Positions 44,686-53,155 of a stretch of DNA of 64,000 nucleotides are shown here, in pieces. The DNA is from DATFVJ01 sp963851085 (lineage in GTDB: Bacteria; Actinomycetota; Actinomycetes; Streptosporangiales; Streptosporangiaceae). Both the position numbers and the translations under genes were made by a program. The notes below the pieces were generated by a model, which saw nothing but the letters and a program-made list of their open reading frames with translations, was not told the DNA's origin and did not search any database. Where the stretch lies: the NCBI GenBank assembly GCA_963851085.1, contig CAWKNX010000016.1:1-64000 (forward strand). The letters run 5' to 3'. Position 1 is the stretch's first letter. Each line of letters opens with the position of its first letter.

Positions 44686-45245
44686 CCGGGCAGCAGCCGT
44701 ATGACGTGGTGGACCGCCGGGACGGGTTCGAGCTACGCCGCTACCCGGCGCACCTGGTGGCCGAAATCGAGGTGGACGGCTCGTTTGATGAGGCACCCAG
44801 CCGTGCGTTCCGCCCGCTGGCGGGGTTCATCAACGGCGCCAACCGCTCGCGCCGCCAGATCGCGATGACCGCGCCGGTCACCCAGCAAGAGGCCGGCCCG
44901 GAAAAGATCGCCATGACGGCCCCGGTGGTGCAGCAGGCCACCGGCCGGCCCGGCAGCTACCTGGTGCAGTTTGTGATGCCATCGCACGTCACCACCCAGA
45001 CGCTGCCGGCGCCCGACGATGCCCGGGTGCGAACCCGGCAGATCCCGCAGCAGCTGGCGGCAGCGGTGCGATTCTCCGGCCGGTGGACACGAAAGGAGTT
45101 CGAGGAACGCGGGGCAGCGCTCCGCCAGGCCGTCGCCGCGGCAGGCCTCCGCCCGGCCGGTCCGGTGAGTTATGCCCGCTTCAACCCGCCCTGGACGCCT
45201 TGGTTCCTCCGCCGGAACGAGGTCGTGCAACCCGTCGAGGAGTAA
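44682..45245 (+). CDS. SOUL family heme-binding protein
   Basis: A 187-residue SOUL/HBP-like protein. Recognisable are YDVVDRRDGFELRRYPAHLV at the N-terminus, the central GFINGANRSRRQIAMTAPV with a repeated MTAP, and a C-terminal PPWTPWFLRRNEVV. SOUL proteins bind heme or tetrapyrroles and are widespread near light- and membrane-related genes. The start overlaps the SDR stop by ATGA. It is the last intact gene of this operon; an IS110 relic lies behind it. Confidence 0.85.
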   Translation: MTGQQPYDVVDRRDGFELRRYPAHLVAEIEVDGSFDEAPSRAFRPLAGFINGANRSRRQIAMTAPVTQQEAGPEKIAMTAPVVQQATGRPGSYLVQFVMPSHVTTQTLPAPDDARVRTRQIPQQLAAAVRFSGRWTRKEFEERGAALRQAVAAAGLRPAGPVSYARFNPPWTPWFLRRNEVVQPVEE

Positions 45246-45282
45246 CTGCGAGGCAGCCGCAGAGGTCCCGCGCCAAGGCCAA

Positions 45283-45414
45283 GACGACACAGCCAGCGCC
45301 GACGTGCCGTTGCCGGCGGCAAAGTGGCCCGGGCTGGCGAAGTGGGACACATCGGTGACGTCGCCGATGATGGCAGCGGCGATGACGAGGGCCGGCCCCG
45401 GAATATCCCGGTGA
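45283..45414 (-). pseudogene. IS110 family transposase fragment
   Basis: Minus-strand reading DIPGPALVIAAAIIGDVTDV and HFASPGHFAAGNGTSALAVS matches the C-terminal transposase_20 domain (compare VGPVIAATVIGDAGDAARFA in the larger copy at 58 kb). About 45 residues remain. The rest of the gap up to 45777 has no supported gene. Confidence 0.75.
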
Positions 45415-45777
45415 CCGCCCCTCTGCTGCCCTGACTGCCGCGGTGTCGCAGGCGGCACCGTCACGCCCCAGTCAGCCGCCCCGCCCCAGTCAGCCGCCCC
45501 GCCCCAGGCCGGGATGTGCGCCTCACTCAAGTCGAAGGCTGATCACGCAGCGTGATTCCGATGCGCGGACCCCCACGGAGCCCGTTGCCGAATATGGCGT
45601 AGCGAACACCCATGTCATTCGCGCGGGGTCGCCACACGCAGATCATCCTTGCCCGTTCTCGGCGCCGTCACGCGATCTGGCACTGCCAGTTCGGGCCCAC
45701 GCCGGCGGCGAGGCAGCGGCTGGGCCGGCCGGGCCGGAAGGATTGGACGGGCCGGCCGACTCATGCGACGGTGAGGG

Positions 45778-46275
45778 GTGGAGCGCAGGCTGGCCGTGGC
45801 CGCCGGAGTGGCGATCGTCATTGCGGGCACGCTGCTGCACTTCGTTTACGGCTGGTCGGGACAGAACGCTCTGGCCGGGCTGGTCAGTCCCGTCAACGAG
45901 AGTGTGTGGGAACACACCAAGCTGCTGGTCGTCCCGGTGGTCGTTGCCGGGGCAGTGGAGGCCGTCCTGCTGCATGAGGTCCGGCGGATGGCGTGGGCGA
46001 CGCTGGTGGAGGCGATCCTGGGAGCGCTAGCCATCGTCGCCATCTTCTATACCTATACCGGGGCTCTGGGGACCGGGCCGATCTTGTGGGCCGACATCAC
46101 CTCGTTCGTACTGGTCGTGGCGGGTGGGCAGTGGCTGCACCTGCGGGTTCTGCTGTCAAACCAGATCACTGTCCCGCCGGTGGTGGTTTCTGTGCTCGGT
46201 CTGCTGGCCCTGCTGGTCCTGTATGCGATCTGGACTGCGACGCCGCCAGACCTGCCTGTCTTTCAGCCCGGCTGA
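45778..46275 (+). CDS. DUF6512-like integral membrane protein
   Basis: A 165-residue protein with five hydrophobic helices. The N-terminal part LLHFVYGWSGQNALAGLVSP followed by VNESVWEHTKLLVVPVVV is characteristic of DUF6512 proteins, with the conserved NES-WEH segment. Function is unknown; the charged pair inside the membrane-proximal WEH suggests ion or lipid handling. It converges on the heliorhodopsin gene. GTG is taken as start with GTGAGGGG upstream. Confidence 0.7.
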   Translation: MERRLAVAAGVAIVIAGTLLHFVYGWSGQNALAGLVSPVNESVWEHTKLLVVPVVVAGAVEAVLLHEVRRMAWATLVEAILGALAIVAIFYTYTGALGTGPILWADITSFVLVVAGGQWLHLRVLLSNQITVPPVVVSVLGLLALLVLYAIWTATPPDLPVFQPG

Positions 46276-46362
46276 AACCGCCGGGTTGCGTCCCAGGCCC
46301 GGTCCATGCAGCCAGCCGCTTTGACCTCCCGCTGCGCTGCGCCGGATCACAGCCGATCGCGC

Positions 46363-47130
46363 CTATGTGCGCAAGACGTTGGCGAAGATGAGCCAGGCGA
46401 GCAGTGATTTGGCGGTGAGGCTCAAGGCGATGTAGACGACCTCGCCGTGGAGGTAGTCGCGCCAGCGCCCGACCTGCGCGTACTGCAGCGCCATGTTGAC
46501 CGCGAAGCTGAAGAACAGCACGAACTGGACGATGGTGATGGCATAGACAAACCCCGGCACCTGGGCCGGCTGCGCCACGTATACCGCGATCAACACCCAC
46601 GGCACGACGCCAACCAGGGAGCCGAACCAGAAGGCGCTCCAGTCGGCGGCACCCGGCCGCTGCTGGCGCTCCATCAGCAGGCCGAACAAGATCATCGCCG
46701 TGTTCGCCGCGAAGATGGCGACGACGGCAGCCAGGTCGCGGATGCCCACGAACAGCCCGATCAGCACGATCATCACCGACGCGCTGGCGGAGTACTCGAT
46801 CCACCGCGCGTAGTTAGCGCGGCGTGCCAGCCCGCGCTCGTACCAGCGGTGCACCGACGGCGCCGCGACCAGCAGATGGTCCAGCGCCGCCAGGGCAAGG
46901 AAGAAAGCCACCGCCGGGCCGATCCGGAGCAAGAACACCACCTGCGGCATCGTCGGCCCGGTGACAGCGACCGGGTCGTTACGCAGGTACGAGGCGGTCA
47001 CCGGCAGCGCCAGATTATTGCTGGCCACCAGCATGAACGCCGCCTCTGCCGCCAGCAGCACACCGGCAAAGATGTTGAGCGCCCGCAGCCTCCGATAACG
47101 CTGCCTGGTCTCGGCAGCAATACTGCCCAT
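46363..47130 (-). CDS. Heliorhodopsin
   Basis: A 255-residue seven-helix light receptor of the heliorhodopsin family. Diagnostic segments are YARWIEYSASASVMIVLIGL, GIRDLAAVVAIFAANTAMIL, PGFVYAITIVQFVLFFSFAV and YIALSLTAKSLLAWLIFANV; Lys241 in the last is the retinal Schiff-base lysine. Heliorhodopsins have an inverted membrane orientation and slow photocycles; their roles are in sensing or in modifying partner enzymes. The ATG was chosen because it overlaps the stop of an upstream 52-codon regulator fragment as TGATG. No retinal-synthesis gene is in the window. The promoter carries the same 11-bp repeats as the CarH-type gene. Confidence 0.9.
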   Translation of the reverse strand: MGSIAAETRQRYRRLRALNIFAGVLLAAEAAFMLVASNNLALPVTASYLRNDPVAVTGPTMPQVVFLLRIGPAVAFFLALAALDHLLVAAPSVHRWYERGLARRANYARWIEYSASASVMIVLIGLFVGIRDLAAVVAIFAANTAMILFGLLMERQQRPGAADWSAFWFGSLVGVVPWVLIAVYVAQPAQVPGFVYAITIVQFVLFFSFAVNMALQYAQVGRWRDYLHGEVVYIALSLTAKSLLAWLIFANVLRT

Positions 47131-47288
47131 CACAGGCCTGGCCGCCCGGCCAGCGCTGCCCCCGCTGAGCGCACCGGCTGCAGGAGGCCGTAGCGGCTCT
47201 CCCACGCCCGCAGGACGTGGTCGCTCACGCCGAGGCGCCGGCTCAGCTCACCGATGCGCAGCACCGGCGATCCTTCGGGAGTGTCCAT
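47130..47288 (-). pseudogene. Truncated CarH/LitR-type MerR, leader of the heliorhodopsin gene
   Basis: A 52-residue remnant: VLRIGELSRRLGVSDHVLRA with WESRYGLLQPVRS, almost identical to the MerR domain of the regulator 5 kb away, then AGAALAGRPGL and a stop. The rest of the MerR protein is deleted. The DNA-binding helices are largely present, but the dimer/B12 parts are not. Its stop and the heliorhodopsin start share one base (TGATG), so its translation probably drives heliorhodopsin synthesis. Its start codon lies only six bases from a -10 element, suggesting a leaderless message. Confidence 0.8.
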
Positions 47289-47294
47289 GCCGGA

Positions 47295-47369
47295 ACTCTA
47301 CAGTACTTAGACAGACATTTGACACAGCTGGCCGCGAAAGCTACCGTCATATCTAGACAAACACTAGAC
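47295..47369. promoter_or_regulatory. CarH-type operator and divergent promoter B
   Basis: Three ACA-starting direct repeats at exact 11-bp spacing (ACAGTACTTAG, ACAGACATTTG, ACACAGCTGGC) mirror operator A. Another pair CTAGACAAACA and CTAGACGGAAG, again 11 bp apart, lies closer to the FAD oxidoreductase start. Minus-strand promoter: TGTCAA-18 bp-TAGAGT. Plus-strand promoter: TTGACA-17 bp-TACCGT. One regulator could thus control heliorhodopsin and the six-gene operon together. Confidence 0.75.
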
Positions 47370-47379
47370 GGAAGCTGAT

Positions 47380-48720
47380 GTGATGGACTTCCACACCGAT
47401 GGCCCGGCGACCACCACCGGCTCCGCGTCCCGGGAGCACGGCACAGCCGCGGGCGCACGGCGGCCGTCGGTTGCCGTCATCGGGGCAGGAGTTTCCGGCC
47501 TGACCGCTGCCTACCTGCTGTCCCGGACCCACGACGTCACCGTCTTCGAGGCGGCCGGCCGGCTCGGCGGTCATGCGCACACCCACGACGTCCCCGGCCC
47601 GGGCGGCACGCGGTACGCGGTCGACAGCGGGTTCATCGTCCACAACGAGGTGACCTACCCCTGGCTGCGCAAGCTCTTCGGCGAGCTCGAGGTCCGGGTG
47701 CGTCCCACCGAGATGAGCATGAGCGTGCGGTGCGAGGAATGCGGGCTGGAGTATGCCGGCGGCCGCGGGCTGCGCGGGGTGTTCGCCCAGCCACGCCGCC
47801 TCCTCGACCCCCGGTTCCTCCGGATGCTGTGGCAGGTCAAGCGGTTCCACCGGCGTGCCTTGGCCTTCCTGCGCACGACCGATGACGAGAACCTCACGAC
47901 CTACGGCGAGTTCCTGGAGCGGGAGGGATTCAGCGGCCACTTCATCGCCCACTACGCCGTGCCGGTCGTCTCGTGCGTATGGTCCGCCGGGCGGGAGATG
48001 ACGCTGGCCTACCCGGCGCGCTATCTCTTCCGGTTCCTCGACCATCACGGCCTGCTCCGGGTCGGCGGGTCACCGCAGTGGTACACCGTGACCGGCGGGT
48101 CACGGGTCTACGTCGACCGGCTCGCCGGGCTGCTCAAGGACGTGCGCGCGGCCCATGCCGTCACCGACGTCACCCGGCGCGAGGACGGCGTCCAGATCCG
48201 CGACGTCACCGGGCAGCTCACCCACGTAGACCGCGTCGTCATCGCGACCCACGCCGATCAGGCCCTGGGCCTGCTCACCGACCCGAGCGACGCGGAGGTC
48301 AGCACCCTCAAACAGTTCGGCTACTCGCGCAACATCACGGTGCTGCACACCGACAGCTCGCTCCTGCCGGACGCCGAACAGGCCCGGGCCTGCTGGAACT
48401 ACCGGATGACGTCCTGCCACCGGCCCGGCCAGCCCGCCGTGGTGACGTACTGGATGAACCGGCTCCAGGGACACCGCGGCGCGCAGGACTTCCTGGTCAC
48501 GCTCAACGACCGCGAACGCCCCGGCCCGGAGTCGATCGTGGCGACGATGGACTACGAGCACCCGATCTACACCCCCGAAGCGGTCCACGCGCAGTCACGG
48601 CTTGCCAGCCTGGCCACCGGCCGCACCGTGTATGCCGGCGCCTACCACGGGTGGGGATTCCATGAGGACGGCTGCCGCTCCGGTGTCGAGGCGGCACGGC
48701 ATTTCGGGGAAGCCTGGTGA
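47380..48720 (+). CDS. FAD-dependent oxidoreductase (flavin amine oxidase/desaturase-like)
   Basis: A 446-residue protein with an N-terminal FAD motif VIGAGVSGLTAAYLLSRTHD, the following VFEAAGRLGGHAHTH, and a C-terminal FAD-binding segment GRTVYAGAYHGWGFHEDGCR. It is the type found first in the conserved FAD-oxidoreductase/DUF1365/cyclopropane-synthase cassette, thought to modify unsaturated fatty acids or lipids. GGAAG supports the GTG/ATG start. It ends in a GTGA overlap with DUF1365. The leading position behind the CarH-type operator suggests light induction. Confidence 0.85.
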   Translation: MMDFHTDGPATTTGSASREHGTAAGARRPSVAVIGAGVSGLTAAYLLSRTHDVTVFEAAGRLGGHAHTHDVPGPGGTRYAVDSGFIVHNEVTYPWLRKLFGELEVRVRPTEMSMSVRCEECGLEYAGGRGLRGVFAQPRRLLDPRFLRMLWQVKRFHRRALAFLRTTDDENLTTYGEFLEREGFSGHFIAHYAVPVVSCVWSAGREMTLAYPARYLFRFLDHHGLLRVGGSPQWYTVTGGSRVYVDRLAGLLKDVRAAHAVTDVTRREDGVQIRDVTGQLTHVDRVVIATHADQALGLLTDPSDAEVSTLKQFGYSRNITVLHTDSSLLPDAEQARACWNYRMTSCHRPGQPAVVTYWMNRLQGHRGAQDFLVTLNDRERPGPESIVATMDYEHPIYTPEAVHAQSRLASLATGRTVYAGAYHGWGFHEDGCRSGVEAARHFGEAW

Positions 48721-49508
48721 GCACGGCCTCGCTCCGCCCGCCGGCGTCCGCGCCCGCACGCCCGCAGTTGCCCCAGCTGCCCCGGCTGCCAGCCCTGGTC
48801 GCCGGCCAGGTCACCCACCGGCGCCCCGGACCGGTCCGGCACGCCTTTCGCCACCGCGTCTACCAGTGGCTGGTCGACCTTGACTGCCTCCCCCGCCAGC
48901 CATGGCACCTCAGGGCGTTCGCGCACTTCAGCAGCGCTGACCACCTCGGCGACCCCCGCCTGCCGATCAAGCGCAACATCCAGAACTACCTGGCGCGGGC
49001 CGGCATCCAGCTCGGTGACCGGGGACGAGTGCTCATGCTGGCCAACGCCCGGGTCCTGGGCCACGTGTTCGACCCACTGTCGGTCTTCTGGTGCTACGAC
49101 GCCGACGGCGTCCTCGTGTGTGTCGTCGCAGAGGTCCACAACACCTACCGCGAGCGGCACGCCTACCTCCTAAGGCCGGACGAGAACGGGGCCGCCATGA
49201 CCGGCAAGGACTTCCACGTCTCCCCGTTCTTCGACGTCAGCGGCAGCTACGAACTGCGGTTCACCTTGCGGCCGGACCTGGTCGCCACGACCGTGACGCT
49301 GCGGCGCGAGGGCGCCGTCGCGTTCGCGGCGACCTTCCGGGGCCGGCCCGAGCCCGCCACCAGCCGGAACCTGGCCCGCCGGCTCATTCGCCAGCCCCTC
49401 ATGCCCCAGCGGATCTCGGCCCTGATCCGGGTGCACGGCATCTGGCTCTGGCTCCATCGTCTGCCCATCCGCTCTCGGCCACACCACCCCCGCCAGGAAG
49501 GGGTCTGA
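48717..49508 (+). CDS. DUF1365 family protein
   Basis: A 263-residue DUF1365 protein. Conserved are HRRPGPVRHAFRHRVYQWLV with DLDCLPRQPWHLRAFAHF, FDPLSVFWCYDADGVLVCVV, AEVHNTYRERHAYLL and KDFHVSPFFDVSGSYELRF. Its biochemical role is not established, but in many bacteria it is encoded between an FAD oxidoreductase and a cyclopropane synthase, as here, implying a step in fatty-acid remodelling. The start overlaps the upstream stop by GTGA. Confidence 0.9.
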   Translation: MSTASLRPPASAPARPQLPQLPRLPALVAGQVTHRRPGPVRHAFRHRVYQWLVDLDCLPRQPWHLRAFAHFSSADHLGDPRLPIKRNIQNYLARAGIQLGDRGRVLMLANARVLGHVFDPLSVFWCYDADGVLVCVVAEVHNTYRERHAYLLRPDENGAAMTGKDFHVSPFFDVSGSYELRFTLRPDLVATTVTLRREGAVAFAATFRGRPEPATSRNLARRLIRQPLMPQRISALIRVHGIWLWLHRLPIRSRPHHPRQEGV

Positions 49509-49510
49509 CC

Positions 49511-50758
49511 ATGACCGTCTTCACCTCCATCAGGTGGCCCACCGCCGCCACCCCACCACGGGCGCCACTCAGAGCCGCCATCGCGCGGGTGGTCTTCGAG
49601 CATGCCGTACGGCGGGTCCCCGTCCGCGTGAGCTACCCCGGCGGCCGGGTGCTCGGAGCAGGGCCGCCGGCCTCGCCCGAATTGGAGGTCGTTCGCCCCG
49701 CGGCGTTCTTCGCCCGGCTGGGCCGGGACGCGAAGATCGGGTTCGGGGAGGCCTACCTGGCCGGGGACTGGCGGGCCGGGCCCGGCACCGATCTGGCCGA
49801 CCTGCTGACACCCTTCGCCTCGCGGTTGACCACGCTGATTCCTTCGGCCCTGCAGCGGCTGCGTGTCTTCGTCGACAGGCGCGTCCCCCCGGACCATGAG
49901 AACACCCTTGATGGCTCGCGGACCAACATCGCCGCTCACTACGACTTGAGCAACGACCTCTTCGCCGCCTTCCTGGACCCGACGATGACCTACTCCTGCG
50001 CCTGGTTCGACGACAGCGAGCCGATCGCGGCAGCCACCCGGCTGGAGGAGGCACAGTTGCGCAAGATCGACGGGATTCTCGACCTCGCGGGCGTCCAGGC
50101 CGGCGCCCGCGTGCTGGAGATCGGATCGGGGTGGGGGTCGCTTGCCATCCGCGCCGCGCAGCGTGGTGCCCGCGTCACGACGATCACCCTCTCCCACGAG
50201 CAGATGCGGCTGGCCCGTGAGCGGGTGGCAGCCGCCGGCCTGTCCGGGCTCGCCGAGGTGCGGGTGCAGGACTACCGCGAGGCCGGCGGCGAGTATGACG
50301 CCATCGTCAGCGTCGAAATGATCGAGGCCGTCGGGGAGGCCTACTGGCCCACCTACTTCGCGGCCCTTGACCGGCTCCTCGCTCCCGGCGGCAGGGCCGC
50401 CATCCAGGCAATCACCATGGACCACCAGCGTTTCCTCGCCACCCGGCGCAGTTTCACCTGGATCCAGAAATACATCTTCCCCGGCGGCATCATCCCGTCC
50501 CTGCAGGCGGTCGGCGAAACCCTCGCGGCCCACACCACGCTGCGCGTGACGCGACAGCGTGAGCTCCGGCCGCACTACGCCCGGACCCTGCACCTATGGC
50601 GGGAACGCTTCCTCGGCCAGTGGCCCCACATCCACGCCCAGGGCTTCGACGAGACCTTCCGCCGCATGTGGGAATTCTACCTCGCTTACAGCGAGGCCGG
50701 CTTCCGCAGCGGCTACCTCGGCGTCAGCCAGCTCCAGATGACCAGGGAGCCGGCATGA
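49511..50758 (+). CDS. Cyclopropane-fatty-acyl-phospholipid synthase family methyltransferase
   Basis: A 415-residue SAM-dependent enzyme that acts on double bonds of membrane lipids. SAM motif VLEIGSGWGSLAIRAAQRGA lies near residue 200; upstream is NIAAHYDLSNDLFAAFLDPT with MTYSCAWFDD, and downstream YDAIVSVEMIEAVGEAYWPT and FIPGG-like YIFPGGIIPSLQAVGE, all CFA synthase signatures. Length is normal. The ATG follows the DUF1365 stop by two bases and its stop overlaps the SDR start by ATGA. Confidence 0.9.
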   Translation: MTVFTSIRWPTAATPPRAPLRAAIARVVFEHAVRRVPVRVSYPGGRVLGAGPPASPELEVVRPAAFFARLGRDAKIGFGEAYLAGDWRAGPGTDLADLLTPFASRLTTLIPSALQRLRVFVDRRVPPDHENTLDGSRTNIAAHYDLSNDLFAAFLDPTMTYSCAWFDDSEPIAAATRLEEAQLRKIDGILDLAGVQAGARVLEIGSGWGSLAIRAAQRGARVTTITLSHEQMRLARERVAAAGLSGLAEVRVQDYREAGGEYDAIVSVEMIEAVGEAYWPTYFAALDRLLAPGGRAAIQAITMDHQRFLATRRSFTWIQKYIFPGGIIPSLQAVGETLAAHTTLRVTRQRELRPHYARTLHLWRERFLGQWPHIHAQGFDETFRRMWEFYLAYSEAGFRSGYLGVSQLQMTREPA

Positions 50759-51555
50759 AGCTCAACGGCAAGGTCGCCTGGGTCGTCGGCGCATCAAGCG
50801 GCATCGGCGCAGCGGTCGCCCGCGAACTCGCCTCCCGTGGCAGCACCGTCGCGATCTCGGCCCGCCGCGACGAGCAGCTCCGGGAGGTGTCGGGAGGGCA
50901 CATGCTCGTCGTGCCGCTCGATGTCACCGACGCTGCGTCGGTTGCGGCCGCCGCCGCGCGAGTGCACGAAGAGTTCGGGCCCATCGACCTTGCCGTGCTG
51001 TCCGCCGGCTACTGGAAGCAGATGGACCCGGCGGACTGGGACACCGCGGTCTTCGACCAGCACATCCGGGTCAACCTCGCCGGGATGAGCAACTCCATCG
51101 CGGCCGTGCTGCCCGGCATGCTGCGGCGGCACCACGGCGTCATCGCTGGCATCGCGTCCGTGGCCGGGTACCGCGGGCTGGCCGGCTCCGAGGCCTACGG
51201 CGCGACAAAGGCGGCACAGATCAACCTGCTCGAGTCCCTGCGCGTCCACATCGCCCGGACCGGGGTGCACGTGACCACGATCTGCCCCGGGTTCGTCCGC
51301 ACCGACCTGACGGCCGGTAACCCCTTCCCCATGCCCTTCATCATCGGTGCCGGCCAGGCCGCACGATCCATCTGCGACGGACTAGAGCGTGACCGCACCG
51401 AGATCGTCTTCCCCACCCCGATGGCGCTGCTGATGAAGACCGCGCGCCTCGTCCCCGCCCGCGTCTGGACGGCCCTGTGGAAAAGCACCTCGCTGCCTGA
51501 CACCCGTCCGGCCGAACAGCCCGACCGAGACCACCGGAAGCAAAGGACACCATGA
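50755..51555 (+). CDS. Short-chain dehydrogenase/reductase of the light cluster
   Basis: A 266-residue SDR. NAD(P) motif VAWVVGASSGIGAAVARELA, core LAVLSAGYWKQMDP in place of NNAG, catalytic Ser in IAGIASVAGYRGLAGS and YGATK. It belongs to the group seen downstream of CFA-like synthases. A C-terminal helix rich in Arg/Trp could touch the membrane. It overlaps both neighbours by ATGA. The likely role is oxidation or reduction of a modified lipid group; this is inferred from position. Confidence 0.85.
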   Translation: MKLNGKVAWVVGASSGIGAAVARELASRGSTVAISARRDEQLREVSGGHMLVVPLDVTDAASVAAAAARVHEEFGPIDLAVLSAGYWKQMDPADWDTAVFDQHIRVNLAGMSNSIAAVLPGMLRRHHGVIAGIASVAGYRGLAGSEAYGATKAAQINLLESLRVHIARTGVHVTTICPGFVRTDLTAGNPFPMPFIIGAGQAARSICDGLERDRTEIVFPTPMALLMKTARLVPARVWTALWKSTSLPDTRPAEQPDRDHRKQRTP

Positions 51556-51980
51556 AACTGCTCAAGACTGTCGTCGTCGAAAAACCCCTGGACGCAGTGT
51601 TCGGCTACCTCTCCGACTTCACCACGACCACTGACTGGGACCCGGGCACGGTGACCACGGTGCGCCGGCACGGCAACGGCGGAGCCGGCACCACCTACCT
51701 CAACACCTCAACATTTCTCGGCCGGACGACCCAGCTGACCTACGTCGTGCGTGAGTTCATCCCCGGTAAGCGCATCCGGCTCCGCGGGGAGAACAAGACC
51801 GTCATCGCCGTTGACACCCTGACCTTCCGGCCCGTGGCGTCCGGAACCGAGGTGACCTACGCCGCCGAGTTCACCTTCAAAGGCCCATCCCGCATCGCCG
51901 CCCCACTGCTCAAGCCCGCGTTCGAACGCCTCGGCAACCAAGCCGAAGCCGGCCTGCGCAAGGCGCTGAACCGACTCTGA
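51552..51980 (+). CDS. SRPBCC family protein
   Basis: A 142-residue helix-grip protein that binds a hydrophobic ligand in its cavity. It reads KLLKTVVVEKPLDAVFGYLS, then TTTDWDPGTVTTVRRHGNGG, TYVVREFIPGKRIRLRGENK and the C-terminal helix AFERLGNQAEAGLRKALNRL. It resembles the frame-broken SRPBCC gene 8 kb upstream. It is the fifth gene of the coupled operon (ATGA overlap) and could carry or sequester the lipid intermediate. Confidence 0.85.
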   Translation: MKLLKTVVVEKPLDAVFGYLSDFTTTTDWDPGTVTTVRRHGNGGAGTTYLNTSTFLGRTTQLTYVVREFIPGKRIRLRGENKTVIAVDTLTFRPVASGTEVTYAAEFTFKGPSRIAAPLLKPAFERLGNQAEAGLRKALNRL

Positions 51981-52145
51981 CCAAGGTAGTTCCAAACTCG
52001 CCGCCCGCCTCGTCCACGCCGCCGGTCAGCGGCCAGCTCCGGACCACCCGGCATCGGCGCATGAGAACCCTCGTCAGGGCCATCATGGGCTGCGTTGTGA
52101 TCACGTGGCCGGTTTCGCCGGGCACGACCGGGGCACACCACGGCC

Positions 52146-52610
52146 ATGAAGACGACGATCGTCACCGCCGGCGCCGTAGCGGCCACCGCGGCGATCGGCG
52201 GTGTCGCGGCCGACCCCGGGTCCGCCTGGTATCGCAGTCTGCGCAAACCCCGGTGGCAGCCTCCGCCTCCGGCCTACGCGCTGGTCTGGACGCCGCTGTA
52301 TGTGACCATCGCCTACGCAGGCGCCAGGGCGCTCACCCGCGCCCAGAGCCGCGATCGCAGCCAGCTTGCCGGCGGCCTGCTCCTTGACCTGGCGCTCAAC
52401 GCTGCCTGGACGCCACTGTTCTTCCGCGCCCGCCGGCCGCGCGCCGCGCTGGCCGAGATCGCCTGCCTCAACATCGCCAACGTGCTGCTGATCCGCCAGA
52501 CGTGGCGGGCTGACCGCACGGCGGCGGTCCTGCTGGTGCCCTACGCCGGCTGGACCGCGTTCGCCACCGCGCTGAACGCCGAGATCGTCCGGCTGAACCC
52601 CAGCGCCTAA
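52146..52610 (+). CDS. TspO/MBR family tryptophan-rich sensory protein
   Basis: A 154-residue membrane protein with five helices. Family signatures are WYRSLRKPRWQPPPPAYALV at the first loop, VWTPLYVTIAYAGARAL and LALNAAWTPLFFRARRPRAA. TspO binds porphyrins and is linked to light and oxidative stress in bacteria. It lies 165 bases behind the SRPBCC gene, probably on the same transcript. With SOUL, heliorhodopsin and the B12-type regulator it makes a consistent photobiology set. Confidence 0.9.
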   Translation: MKTTIVTAGAVAATAAIGGVAADPGSAWYRSLRKPRWQPPPPAYALVWTPLYVTIAYAGARALTRAQSRDRSQLAGGLLLDLALNAAWTPLFFRARRPRAALAEIACLNIANVLLIRQTWRADRTAAVLLVPYAGWTAFATALNAEIVRLNPSA

Positions 52611-53155
52611 GTCAGGAAGACCCCCGGGCCACGGGCTCCACGCGAACGCAACCACGCGTCCGCGCCAGCAACCACGCTCACGCTGCGCCGAGAGCGGCGG
52701 TCTCGGGCGCGCGCAGTCGAAGCCCGCCACTTACGCTCACCGGCAACGCTCAACAATCGTCACCGCGCCATTATGTGGGGTGATCCTCGACCAACCTAAC
52801 TCCCGGGTGGGTCACACAACGACCGTTCGGGTGTGGCACGGATGATCGTGCCGGCCGACGGATCTGGCGCCAATTTGGCGGCTACGCGCGCGCGTCACCG
52901 GCTAGTTGACCACGCTCAGTGATCAGCATCAGACGCGAATGCGCAGACGCGTCGTCACTGCGAACGGCCGCGACCGAGTGCATGGCGTTAAAGGTGGGAC
53001 CCGCGCTCCTGGCAGCCGAACCTCATCGGAAGGCGTTCGGTGGTCGTCCCGACGTACCTCATCGCGGCATGACCGGATGCTGCCTCATCGGATGTCAGGA
53101 CGGCGAGACGGCACCGGCTTGTGGGGGACGCGAGGTGGGCTGAAAGGGGCGGGAA
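52611..53155. other. Gap after the TspO gene
   Basis: No gene supported. Small dyads GGCACG/CGTGCC (near 52845) and TGGCGCCAATTTGGCGGC (near 52865) are present, perhaps a terminator for the light operon. Confidence 0.45.
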
